Assembly: GCF_032854445.1 (NCBI RefSeq)
Contig: NC_088304.1
Span: forward strand, 25,557,704-25,621,703
Length of the DNA stretch: 64,000 nucleotides
Reading direction: 5' to 3'
Source of the DNA: Liolophura sinensis
Lineage: Eukaryota; Mollusca; Polyplacophora; Chitonida; Chitonidae
Positions 10,641 through 21,834 of this stretch are shown piece after piece. Numbering within the stretch: position 1 is the stretch's first letter; every line of letters begins with the position of its first letter. Made by a program: the position numbers and the translations under genes. Under the pieces are notes generated by a model, which saw only the letters and a program-made list of their open reading frames with translations, ran no database searches and was not told the DNA's origin.

Positions 10641-11560
10641 TTATACAACATGGTCAAAGCAATGAATACCGTTTAGGCAGAACTATTTGTGATTAGTGGG
10701 TTACTGGCAGAAGGCTGTCAGGAGCACACGGGTTAGTATGTGTCCGACAGATACATGCTGACATCGGTCAAGGAGGCGAATCGGGCTGAAATGGTGGAGA
10801 CAATAACCCTATACATTACTCAGCATGGCCAAGCACTTTCTGATGGACGACTGTCCTGAACATATGGGTAAAGATAAATCTGACTCAGGTTTGAAGACAA
10901 AATTATAGTCTAGACCCCACATTTAATACACGTAATACATGTATAATGTTGGTTTTGTGTACTTTCGGATTAGTGACTAACTCCACAATTAAGAAATTGT
11001 CACTGTCCAAGAAGACAAGTAGTTGGAATGAAATAAGAATTGCAAATACACTGAGTATCAAGCTGCGGTTCAGATTTCATTTAAATGCATGGCACAGTTT
11101 TGATGCCTGTATGTAGGTGTAAAACATTCTTGGATAAAGACTGTTGTCATTTGCATGAGAACTGAACACTTGCAATTGACCACTGGTAAAGCCATAGCCT
11201 GGAGTCATTTCTTAAAGTTATTACTGTGAGCATAAGACCGCACAGAACTATCACAAACAAGTACGATTGGCTAAAAATAGGTCCACACCTTTATCATGTC
11301 AATGTCCGATGCTGGAATCACTTATCGTTTTCAGTCTTGTTAATTGGAAACTCCTCGAATCTTTCAGAAAACCACGTCACATATAAACAAAAATAGCTCC
11401 CTCCCTGATTAAGTAAACATCTGAGACATCCTCCTTCATGAGCAGAATGTGCCTCCAGGAGGAATATTCCCTTCCTGTAATTGACCATCGCTGAACAATA
11501 AGGGGATAAATGTATGCTTGATATGGATGCTGTTTTATCAAAGACAATAAAAGTATACTA
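10641..11560. other. No gene recognised
   Basis: Unique AT-rich DNA between the minisatellite and a dispersed repeat. No open frame of note and no clear splice-flanked exon was seen. Confidence 0.5.
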
Positions 11561-11984
11561 AATATAAAAAATACAACATAGAGAGTAAACCTAGAGCAGA
11601 GACGTCACGTGAGAAGCATATAGTTGACAGTATGTCACAAATGACCCGTGAAAATGGCACTGGCCTCGATATATACTTAAAATGCAATATATTCCTGGGT
11701 TGGATTAACTATCTGCATATAGATATCTATACGTATACTTTAGAATCTTTCCCCTCTTAATTAGTTAGGGCAACACCTGCTTTTAAGATGACGATTTATA
11801 GACAAAATTGTTGCGCAATATTCGCGTATCATACAACAATGGCTAATCCGACTTGTATTCTACTCGACACTGCGCGGAAAAAGATTTTTTAATTTATGTT
11901 ACATCCACATGCTCTCCCTATAGAAATTATCTCCTATTGTTTAATGAGAGCTTTCTTTGCATGAATATAAATATAATGAAGATT

Positions 11985-12220
11985 TTCAGCTAGAGAGAAA
12001 AACCAGAGCAGCGGCGACAGTGCGATGGCTGGGAAATGGTCACACGTAACCGGTAAAATACGGCCTCTTGTCAGTTTACCTCAGTCAGGGTTTTATTCTA
12101 ACTGTTCATGTGACTACATAAATAGTAGCAAATAACACACCCCCTAAAACCATGGCTTAAGCAGAATAAGTCAGATGTAATATTCTTAAGTATGGCAATA
12201 AATTCCACTGAAAATAAATT
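11985..12220 (+). repeat. R1 repeat copy
   Basis: Well-preserved R1: AACCAGAGCAGCGGCGACAG, GTCACACGTAACCGGTAAAA, CAGTTTACCTCAGTCAGGGT, TTTATTCTAACTGTTCATG and ACCATGGCTTAAGCAGAATA. A 50-bp R1-like start also lies at about 11570-11620 (ACATAGAGAGTAAACC). Confidence 0.8.
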
Positions 12221-12230
12221 CATGAACATT

Positions 12231-14175
12231 TAAATAGTACGGTACCGCAAAAATTCCCCAGCTACCTAACAAATGGCGGTGGTTTTTACAGGGATTCGTT
12301 TGAGTTTACACAAAACATATTCAACCCGTCGACTACCACTCAGCACTGATCCCAAACTTGGCGCTTCTTTTAACCAGGTGCTGTATTCATGGTGTAGACA
12401 GAGTAATGACTTTGGTTGAGTTTGGAATAATAATGCTAATTAAAGTCAGTTCATTATATATAATTTGGGTGGAATCCCATCTCCGCTGAGCTTTACATCC
12501 ACACGCTATGTATGTAACAGTTACTGGTCTCTTCGTCCATTTTATCAAAACCGAAATAATATTTGGTATTTACGTCTATATTCTAAAAGAAATGTCTCCA
12601 AATTATGTCAGTGAGCGCGACAAAATTGCTTTTATAGCATTGCTTTTGTTTAATTTGCACATTAACGCACAAAATGTGAGACAGATGCCCAGAGTGCAAG
12701 TGCGGATCGAATGGTGTCTTATCTAATTGGGATACGTACTGAAATCAGGAATGACTGTTACTTTACAGCCACTTTTGCCTGGAATGGCTTTTTCAGGCTA
12801 CGCCGAGCAAGTATTCAGAATAGATGTTTGATTTATGAGTGAATAGCCAGCTCTTGCATGTAGGTCTAATTTATATTTGTGTTGTTGGCAGCTGGTACAT
12901 ATTAAGCGACCGGGACACGATGGTCGGTGTTATCAGCCAGCAGATACCAGCGTATAATCATAAATATATGATTAGTTCTAGAAGCAATGGCTGCATCTGT
13001 CAGTGCCTTCAAGAGGGGGGTAATTAAAAAGGAATTAGCTATAAATTTGACCCGGTCTCGGTAAACACAGTTGGGATTGACACTCCAAAATAGAGTCCAC
13101 CGTACATTTTTGTACTGTCAGAGGCGATCCCCTGGCTCAAATGAACGGCATGCCTTGCCTCATCCAGATTTAATAATACGCCGTCAATGACTGGTTTAAT
13201 TTTGTGATATTTGACGAGTTCCCAGTCGTTTCGTATTGGAACACTTCAACTGAGTCGGGTATGATGGATTCGAGGGCAAATTGCAAAGTGTTATATAAAT
13301 AGCCATGAAATACAACAAAGAGGCGGGCTGGTGGATTTCGGGACATAAATGAGATAGTTATCTTGCATTCTTTTCAGCACTATTCATTAGGGGCGAAAAA
13401 AAAGCTGACAGGCGGAAATTAGTGCACATTTGCATCCAGGCACTATCTGAGCGCTGCAGTCAGAAAGACTATATGGGTGTGTGTAACAATCGCCTTAATC
13501 GCAACCGATGTACTGAAGTGCGCTTAAATAAAAACCCCATATCTCTTTTATCAATGCTCCACTCCTCAACAAGACTCAACTATTCAGATGGGTTCAGTTT
13601 CCAATCATACTGGCAAACCCATTCCCCCCATCCCAAAAAAGAAGCGGTTTTTGGGTTGATGTGTTTGTAGGGAAGGCCTTGTAACTCCAGTGAATTCAAG
13701 CTTGAAGGAGGCTCTAACGCCCACAGGTTAACTGTGATAAGTTTAACAGACTGTACCCGACTAATGAGAATTTGATGGGATCGTTGACAATGGAGTTGAT
13801 TACCCTTGTAATTAAAGCTCACCAACCATAGATAAAAAGCAAATAAATAAACAACAAGCACAAAATGGTACCACTCAAGTCTTTGAAAAACGATATCAAG
13901 ATTGCGAAAATTACTTGCTATATCTTTTTTATATTCTGTTTCTGGCGTTGTCCAGAATCTACAACTGGATTAAAGTGCAGTTCTCAACAGTTTTCCACAT
14001 ATATAACGGAGGTCAGGAGATGTTACAGTATGAACCAATCCCCATGACGCAGTGGACTGATGAATAAGTGAGGCAGAGATTTGCAGTTCACTTAGCCAGC
14101 ATGTTGACCACGGTTTAAGGAACTGTCCACAGGTGAGTTATTCCGTTGTCAGGAAGTCTTTACAAATTTCTAGGA
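12231..14175. other. No gene recognised
   Basis: Mixed unique sequence. Open frames of 60-93 codons occur on both strands (for example 12508-12726 and 13580-13861) but show no domain, no consistent splice context and no repeat-independent signal. Nothing is supported here. Confidence 0.5.
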
Positions 14176-14188
14176 TTAAATTGACAGC

Positions 14189-14393
14189 TGGGCCTCCGTG
14201 GCTCAGTTGGTTAGCGCGCTAGCGCAGCGTAATGACCCAGGAACCTCTCACCAATGCGGTCGCTGTGAGTTCAAGTCCAGCTCATGTTGGCTTTCTCTCT
14301 GCAGCACCTGCGGATGGTCGTGGGTTTTCCCCCGGCCTCTGTCCAGTAATGATCATAATGCTGGGCGCGGTCGTACAAGTGAAATAAATAAAT
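14189..14393 (+). mobile_element. Family A SINE with TSD, internally shortened
   Basis: The head is intact (GGCCTCCGTGGCTCAGTTGG and GAGTTCAAGTCC), with deletions in the middle and near the tail, ending GTGAAATAAATAAAT. An 11-bp duplication, AAATTGACAGC, flanks it at 14178-14188 and 14394-14404, so the shortened form itself was inserted or has lost little since. Confidence 0.88.
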
Positions 14394-14631
14394 AAATTGA
14401 CAGCCAGAGCTGGATTCGAACACTTGACTTAAAAAAGCAACAACAAAGGGACTAATAGTCTCAAGGAACCGGAACTTAATGATCTAAGCCAACAAGGCAT
14501 ACACTATACTCGTGAAGCTCCATCACTATCATGGGAATTGTTGTCAATATCTTTTTGCGTTTACTTTACGTTACATGGAAATGTACGCATTATGTCGCTG
14601 TTAAAAGTTTACGAATATACATATATTTATT

Positions 14632-14706
14632 AATTTCCTTGGTGTTTTATGCCGTAGTCAAAAATATCACTTATACGACGGCGGCCAGCATTATGGTGTG
14701 AGGTAT
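14632..14706 (-). mobile_element. Family A SINE, 3' fragment
   Basis: Reverse-strand tail: TTGGTGTTTTATGCCGTAGTC, ATCACTTATACGACGGCGGC and CAGCATTATGGTG. About 75 bp remain. Confidence 0.75.
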
Positions 14707-15639
14707 CCCGGTAAGAGTATATATCAACGTAATGCTGTGAGTGTTTCGTGAAACCAATACTGTGCCAAAACTGTAACGCTCCGACGTTTCGAAACAGTCG
14801 ACACAATGGATGATGCCTAAAATGGGAAACTTCATTTGGCCAGATCTTTACTCTCGAAATCATACAATGCGTAAAAATTCTGAAATGCAATGCCAACACC
14901 ATTGGTAGAGTTAATGTGGTCAAATATTAATGAAAAGAATAACATCTTTGGAGATGGCTTTTAAAAGGTTACTAAGGCTACTCGAAAGGCCTTGACTAGC
15001 TAAACCATACGAACTAACCCAGTTATAATTGATTTTCTTTTTTGTCATCCAGTTGGGAATCCGTAAATTTGGATTATGCAATTGCTGCATAATGTTAAGG
15101 GACGGGAATTTTAAGGATCATTTGACTAAGGTTGGTTAAGAGTAGGAGACACATAGCCTTTGGATTACGAATTTTCACATCAGAATGTTGTACAAAGTGG
15201 TTCTTAACGGTTACAATACTACGGTAGACCGGCAAGAGAATAATATTATGTAACTTTCTTTCAAAGAGTTTCATTTAAAAAAAGAGATTGGAGATCTAAA
15301 TTTGATCTCGTCAACGCAATGATCAGAGCTATTGTAGGAGTTATAATTTCTATTTCTATAGGTTTTGTATCTTTTGCTACAAGTGCTCGTGTATTTTGTA
15401 TGCACGCCATTTTCATGTGCGAAGTTACCTGGATCAGTAAGTAAAATCTTGTTAAGTACTACGTTAAACCCCTAGCATACATTCATACATATATAGTCAA
15501 AATTGTGTCTGATACTATTTGACCAAAGCCGAATATGTGACAAGGGAATCTAAAGCCCAAGGCGAGGAAACTAATGACATTTATTTTTAGACAGTCACTT
15601 ATGGCCATTGTTACTTATGACCACAGCATAGAGGGTAGA

Positions 15640-15895
15640 CCTGAAACCAAAGCAGCGAGGACAGGTGGCAAATGGTCAAACCTATCACTGACGAAATCCG
15701 GATATATCAGTTTACGTCAGAGTTTTATTCTGACTGATCATACAATTGCTTAAAAAGTAGGAACTTTTGTAGCCCGTAACGGTACCAGGTAGCGAAACCA
15801 GAATTTGGTACAAAAAGGGCTATAATTGCAATTTTTTGTATGTCACTCGTCTAGAATAACTCAGAATCCTGTGTTGCCTTCATATTTAATGCAGC
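15640..15895 (+). repeat. R1 repeat copy (old)
   Basis: Diverged R1 with AAAGCAGCGAGGACAG, GGCAAATGGTCAAACC, GTCAGAGTTTTATTCTGACT and the end block CTAGAATAACTCAGAATCCTG. Confidence 0.6.
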
Positions 15896-16319
15896 ATTTC
15901 ATGAAAATAATGTAAAGCGACATGCATTTTGCTCAATCACAGTATAAAGACCTTGGCTAGCTGTTTAAACAATAAAACGACAATTATCCTATACATTTTT
16001 TATCTGGTTCGTAATTCATATCTGTAGCATACATTTCTATGGTACCATAAATATTAATATCACTTAAGCGGATCGTGACATGACAAACACTAGACCCGTC
16101 ATGCCCGTAGTTCAACGCTGGAGTCATAATATTGATTTTATCATCCTCTCTGTCGAATCCCTTATCAGTGTTGACAAAAACACTTGTGTAGTGCAGGCCA
16201 TCGCGAGATTAGGTATTATTTGATGTAAAGGTGACGACAATGAAGGGACACGGATTTTATATTCTATTGTTTACATATTTTTTGTGAGTCTCTTTTTTGT
16301 TTATTTGGCGGTCGATAGG

Positions 16320-16395
16320 CATGTGAGTGGGGGGAGGAACCGAAGCGTAAACCGCCGGCCTTAGTCGGGTACCTGAAAAACCTACGGCCGTATAT
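16320..16395 (+). mobile_element. Degenerate SINE core fragment (family B)
   Basis: GTGAGTGGGGGGAGGAACCG, then AAACCGCCGGCCTTAGTCGG and GTACCTGAAAAACCTACGG. This is the same core type as at 41640-41750. It resembles conserved SINE cores known from molluscs and other animals; the family name is not certain. Confidence 0.5.
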
Positions 16396-16619
16396 TTTAT
16401 TGTTTACCCTCTATTCTGTGTGTTTATTGTGAATATATGAAAGCGGTCATGCATTTAGGGGAGGAATTCATGGTCAAAACAGACAATCGTATACCAGCCG
16501 TCAACGAAGGATCCTGTGTTAAATTAACGTCTTTAGACAGGAACCTGAGAATGCTCCTGGTTTAAAGCCTTATTTTCTACAGGTGTACATTCACGACATA
16601 TATAACGGGCTTAATTTCT

Positions 16620-16928
16620 CTTCACTCTTAAGAGTTCGACCTCAACGCTACGAGCACAGAAGCAGGGTTGGCCAGAGCTGGCCAGTGCAGCATTCCCGCT
16701 GAGCTCCGTTAGACGAGCGGCCTTGAGAAGGAGAGCCGTTAGGCCTGTCTTACTGGTGCTTGGTCCATTGATTGTGGGTGTTCGCCTGCAACTCGCTCAG
16801 TGTTTACACTTTGATTGCGGTGTCGCAGTACCGCCAGAGAGTTGTGCACAAAAGCTGCGCAGTGATAGCGAGAGGAGCGCATCCCGCACTGTCTGTGAGT
16901 TTTGGTTACCACTTTCACCGAGCTCACG
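16620..16928 (+). promoter_or_regulatory. Putative 5' UTR or promoter region of channel exon copy 1
   Basis: About 300 bp directly upstream of the ATG are richer in G+C and CpG than the surrounding DNA, and stop codons occur in the frame of the protein. This fits a 5' UTR or promoter. No TATA box or firm start site could be chosen. Confidence 0.4.
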
Positions 16929-17417
16929 ATGGAAAACGTCACGGGACTTGCAGAACTGGTCGTCATCAACGTCGGTGGGAAGCATTACCAGACGTCCACG
17001 GAGACGTTCTCGCGCTTACCACGGGCGTGTTTTCGGCACGCTAACTTTAGCCCATGCCAATGTAACCCCGGTGGTTTGCGCCAAATTTTTGTGGATCGAG
17101 ACCCAAGTTTTTTTGGTTACATCCTCAACTATTACCGTACAGGGGATCTCCACCTTCCAAAAGGGGTGTGTGGGCTAGCCTTACAGAAAGAGCTAGAATA
17201 TTGGCATCTGGACGAAAGCTGCATCGCGCCTTGTTGTTGGAAAACTTACCTGGATGCTCACCGTGAAATTAAAATGCGACAGAGAATTGAAAAAGAGTTG
17301 TCAAACGACAGTGGATTGCCTTTTGAAGACTCGGGAGGTACTGTGCGCATTGTAGGGAAATGTCGCAGGTTGGTTTGGGAGTTCCTTGATGATCTGAACT
17401 CATCAAAACCAGCAAAG
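16929..17417 (+). CDS. Voltage-gated K+ channel, Shaw/Kv3-type, T1-domain first exon (copy 1)
   Basis: This 163-codon exon encodes the cytoplasmic N-terminus of a voltage-gated potassium channel alpha subunit. The T1 (BTB-like) domain, about residues 11-115, sets subfamily-specific tetramer assembly. Visible features are VVINVGGKHYQT at the start, VDRDPSFFGYILNYYRTGDL, then H-x5-C-x20-CC followed by W (LHLPKGVC to CCWKTY), the interfacial zinc motif of non-Shaker channels. The CCW form and the SSKPAK end match Shaw/Kv3 best. ATG at 16929 has a strong context (A at -3, G at +4), and an in-frame TGA at 16896 excludes an earlier start. The exon ends in phase 0 at AAG/GTAGGT, just before the expected S1 helix. 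No S1-S6 exon is seen downstream, so the protein cannot be completed from this window. A KCTD-like soluble protein is less likely, given the Kv linker sequence (VWEFLDDLNSSKPAK). Confidence 0.85.
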
Positions 17418-19395
17418 GTAGGTGGATTGATTTATTTCACAGTTATAGTGTGTATATATGAACTATAGTTCATGTGTCTGTCCAAATCACCCCCAGAGGC
17501 CCGTTCAATAAAGCTGGTGCAATTTGTTTCATGCGTAATATCCGGAATAGCAAAAATTGACAATTATTTTAGGCTGCAGACAACATTGTGTGTGTAGTTG
17601 CCCGGATGTTAATCATTCTTTAACACAGGCTTGTGCCAAACTGGTGTCATTGCGCTCAGCTGTCGTCTGAGCTCTACGTGGATTGATGAAAAGTCTTTGT
17701 GCTGTACCCAATCTGTCTTTGTCCTCAAACACCTGTGCGAAAAAGTCAACGCAAGCTTATGTCTGATTTAGGAAGTTTTCACAATAAATTCGCATATGTA
17801 TATATAAATAACTGTTGCTAGTTTAAGGACGCATTATGCAATATAACGGTGTAAACAGCTTGTGGGTGGATAGGTTACTGTTATTTTGCATTATGATATG
17901 GGTATTTAGCCCAGGACGAATACTTTATTAACAGATTTACACTGATAAAAGCGGTGTACAAACAAGGCTCACACTGACAGGATAACATCAGCTATATAGC
18001 ACATAATGGTAGTAACAGAATCGGTTGTTACCTGGTTCCTGTTCGATAGAGTAGCCTTCGTACAAAATCATAGTGGATATGATTCACACTGATGTTGATT
18101 TATGCAATAAATACAGTAGGGATGCCAGTTTAGGTACGGGTTAAATCTGGAAGCAAGACCGAGGATTAAACTAGCATTTGTGGTGTCAGAAAAGGATATA
18201 GTTTATAACCGGGGTTCCTAGCAACTGTTAATTTCTTCACTGAAACGTTATACATCTGAATTTCTCCCAACGTTTTGATGGTGATCAGACATGTCGGAGC
18301 GAAAATTGGCCTGCTGATATCAACCAAATGAATATGCACCAAAGTATACAGGGATCCAGTTCGTCAGGTTATCTAGGGGTTTGCAAAATGACTCATCTGC
18401 ACCTTAACTTCTGTTTTGTAGTACACATATAACACAAGGTATATAATCAATCCGTAATAAAGGGTTTCTATCAATGAATAAAATCATATTGCTCTTGTTT
18501 TAAAAAATAAATTGTATATGGTTGTGGTGTAACAAGAAACAGACATTACACAAATCAGCCGTTATTGCGTTACAACGAAGAAAGTATCAAGAAAGGCTAA
18601 AGCCATACTCAGGACACAAATGCTACTCAATTTTATCTCCTGAAAGATTTAAAACAGAACTGATTAGCGTTGACTTCGTTCAATAATTTTAGTTTACTAA
18701 CGATGATTATTCATTGCGACCGCCCAGAGCGTGACGCCAGTGGCGATGTACTGTGTGTCAGAGGCAAATTCCAAATGTGATTGTAAGGGTTTGAAAAGAA
18801 AACCGAATTTAGGGTCTACGCTTTGTGGGCTATATCTGATAGTTAAAGTGTTTGATTTTCTGCAATGGGAAAGGCCAGCGGGCATTTTGGGAGGCGGTAC
18901 ATCCAATACCATAAACCTTCATTAGCACTCTTCTAAAATGGTCACTCGTTATGTCCCTTGGCGACAAAAATGATACCTGATCAGTCGGCTTGATTGATGG
19001 CTTTTGATCTCTGTACCATTATGTCTGATATGGCTTGTTCCCCTTGAGAGTCAGTAATACAATCTTTTAACCCTACTACCTATCAATAAACATTATATTG
19101 ATTTCTACATGAAAGAATCGTCCGGTTCTATGATCAACCCATTCTAATTAAATGGTGTTCTGACTTAACATGGTAAACTTAATTCACATGGCATATTCGT
19201 GTTCTATAGCGAACTAAACTCCTATTTTAAACCTTTCTTTGGTGAATTTGAGTTCTATGTTGAAGTCATATTTTCGGGTGAACTGTTGGGTGAATTAGCT
19301 TTTTATGATCTTTTTATTTTGTTTCCTACAGTGGAAGCCATTTGTAAACGTACTTGTAGTAACCTGTAGGTCCCTATACCAGCAAGATTCTTGCA
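17418..19395. other. Intron or intergenic DNA after channel exon copy 1
   Basis: I searched this stretch for an S1-S6 or pore exon (S4 arginine repeats, a GYG filter) and saw none. Reading past the donor gives only 17 more codons before a stop at about 17468. Otherwise it is unique AT-rich sequence. Confidence 0.5.
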
Positions 19396-19401
19396 TGTCT
19401 G

Positions 19402-20335
19402 TTGTATCCACACAGCATTAAACACATGAAGGGAAAGCTGTTGTATCCTGACAGCATTAAACACATGAAGGGGAATCTGTTGTACCCACACAGCATTAAA
19501 CACATGAAGGGGAATCTGTTGAATCCACACAGTATTAAACACATGAAGGGGAATCTGTTGTACCCACACTGCATTAAACACATGAAGGGAAAGCTGTTGT
19601 ATCCACACAGCATTAAACACATGAAGGGGAATCTGTTGTATCCACACAGCATTAAACACATGAAGAGAAAGCTGTTGTATCCACACAGCGTTAAACACAT
19701 GAAGGGGAATCTGTTGTATCCACACAGCATTAAACACATGAAGGGAAAGCTGTTGTATCCACACAGCATTAAACACCTGAAGGGAAAGCTGTTGTATCCA
19801 CACAGCATTAAACACATGAAGGGGAATCTGTTGTACCCACACAGCATTAAACACATGAAGGGGAATCTGTTGTATCCACACAGCATTAAACACATGAAGG
19901 GGAATCTGTTGTATCCACACAGCATTAAACACCTGAAGGGAAAGCTGTTGTATCCACACAGCATTAAACACATGAAGGGGAATCTGTTGTACCCACACAG
20001 CATTAAACACATGAAGGGGAATCTGTTGTACCCACACAGCATTAAACAGATGAAGGGAAAGCTGATGTATCCACACAGCATTAAACACATGAAGGGGAAT
20101 CTGTTGCACCCACACAACATTAAACACATGAAGGGGAAGCTGTTGTACCCACACAGCATTAAACACATGAAGGGGAATCTGTTGTACCAACACATCATTA
20201 AACACATGGAGGGAAAGCTGTTGTATCCACACAGCATTAAACACATGAAGGGGAATCTGTTGCACCCACACAACATTAACATATGAAGGGAAATCTGCTT
20301 TTCCCACACATTAACATATACAGAGGAGAGATGTA
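19402..20335 (+). repeat. 39-bp minisatellite, 22 full units plus two decayed units
   Basis: The unit contains TTGTATCCACACAGCATTAA and ACACATGAAGGGGAATCTG. Unit starts fall exactly every 39 bp from 19402 to 20221; two degenerate units follow to about 20335. Two main sub-types differ at the end (GGGAAAGCTG or GGGGAATCTG). Units 10-12 and 14-16 share the same order and a rare CACCTG variant, evidence of a 156-bp (four-unit) internal duplication. Because 39 is a multiple of three, one plus-strand frame of 294 codons and two minus-strand frames of 334 and 323 codons run right through it. Openness on both strands and no splice or start context argue that none is a real protein. Confidence 0.95.
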
Positions 20336-20475
20336 ATATCCGCATTGTATTAACATGTTAGCACACATCCTTAGCTTTCACTTATACAATCTCAGAGATT
20401 AGAACTCTTAACAGTGAGGTTTTGAGAGCAGCTAATATTTCCAACGTGCATCAACAATACCCTGACATTTATTTA

Positions 20476-20640
20476 TTAATGTGATTGACGTTTTACGCGG
20501 CGTTCAATAATATTTCATATAAAAGACGTCGGCCAACGTTATGGTGGGGGGAACTGAGGACCATCAGCAGTTTGCTGCAAGACTTTCTCACGTATGACGG
20601 TTGCATTGGTGAGAGGCTTCTGCATCAGTCATAACGACTA
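20476..20640 (-). mobile_element. Family A SINE, degenerate
   Basis: Reverse copy: TTTATTTATTAATGTGATTG, GACGTTTTACGCGGCGTTCA, GGCCAACGTTATGGTGGG, then TGCATTGGTGAGAGGCTTCT. Shortened in the middle. Confidence 0.75.
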
Positions 20641-20649
20641 GGCCATTAA

Positions 20650-21225
20650 GATGTCCTGAAGAACACATCGCTGCATATCCTGACAAAATGTTTTTGTAAC
20701 GGTAAAATAAAGTGTAACTGAAAACAGTATGCTATATCTGATACAGATAATCTGAGAAGGCGATATGTAACACGGCCTTGTTCGATGCAGGTTGTTAGAA
20801 CGGTTCAGTAAATATAATCCCTGGTGTGGCAGATTTTCTTCCCGATGCTTCATTCACTTTCTAACAGTATTACACCAAGACTTCTTTAACGTCCAAATAT
20901 CGGTTGCAATTATCCCACAAACATTCCTTCATGTTTTTTATTCCCACACAGAAGTATTATGATTTAATATTCATTCACTGTTGTGTTCATCTACCCAGTA
21001 ATTATTTTGTTTGTAATATGTTTTTTTTATTAAATAGAAAAGACAACAGTATGTTACAAAATCTAAACACAAAATACTGTTTGCTTTGCAACATTCGTTT
21101 TATGGAGTCTCCACGGGACCTATGAAGTGACTGATGTAAAATTAACTCATTTTCGTTCAAGGCCAACTAATTCTTTTCACCTTTATACTCGCCTCTCTGT
21201 TTCACCTCTTGAATTACGTGTTCAC
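20650..21225. other. No gene recognised
   Basis: Short frames of about 70 codons on both strands have no domain or splice support. Confidence 0.5.
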
Positions 21226-21231
21226 CTCAGA

Positions 21232-21300
21232 ATGAATGAATGACCTTGACTTCATGCCACCTCAACAGAATTTCAGCAATATCGTGGTGGTATAGGTATT
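21232..21300 (+). mobile_element. SINE family B fragment
   Basis: GAATGAATGACCTTGACTTC, ATGCCACCTCAACAGAATTT and CAGCAATATCGTGGTGG match the CACTTCAACAATATCTCAGCC region of the copy at 41575-41780. Confidence 0.5.
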
Positions 21301-21539
21301 CTTACAGGGGGCACATTTAGTGCTCGGGGCCACAGTTTGTTTATCGTTGTATTGCGCAGGTTCCTCTTTTCTATTCCGTTTTGCATTCGATTCAGTGAAA
21401 TCGTTTGAATAAAATAAGATCTGATAAATTAAAGGCTGTTGAGTCACGGGTAAAAAAAACATGTTGGTAAAATGATGGATCGTCATGTTCAGCCCAAGAT
21501 ATTTATTTAAGCTGGCACAAAATGTCACTGGCCGCGGGG

Positions 21540-21830
21540 ATTTTGGAACGCCAGCGCGGAGTAATGCCCTGAAGCCTCTCGCCAATGCAGTCGCGTGAAT
21601 TCAAGCCCAGCTCATGCTGGCTTCCTCTTCCGCCGTATGTGGGAAAGTCTGCCATTAGCCTGTGGATGACTGTGGGTATTCCTCGGGCTCAGTTCTGTTT
21701 CCACCCACCATAATGTTGGCCGCCGTCGTATAAGTGACATATTTCTCAGTACGGCGTAAAACACCAATGAGGTAAATTCTTGAAAACAGGATAAAACACC
21801 AATTAAATAAATAAATAAATAAAAAATACA
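21540..21830 (+). mobile_element. Family A SINE, near full length
   Basis: The degenerate head (AACGCCAGCGCGGAGTAATG) is followed by a good body: CTCATGCTGGCTTCCTCTTC, GGATGACTGTGGGTATTCC, CCACCATAATGTTGGCCGCC. It has a doubled tail: AAAACACCAATGAGG, then GGATAAAACACCAATTAAAT and AAATAAATAAATAAAA. Confidence 0.85.
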
Positions 21831-21834
21831 ATTT

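Noticed and set aside
16902-16928. Upstream TTG start for channel exon copy 1
   Set aside because: An animal nuclear gene should use ATG; the ATG at 16929 has strong context and an in-frame stop lies at 16896.
16723-17178. A 151-codon plus frame and minus frames over the first channel exon
   Set aside because: Shadow frames of the T1 exon; only the frame from 16929 gives the conserved channel sequence. The same applies to 32135-32692 at copy 2.
19303-20307. Minus-strand frames of 334 and 323 codons
   Set aside because: They are translations of the 39-bp minisatellite; the plus strand is equally open, and there is no start, splice or domain evidence.
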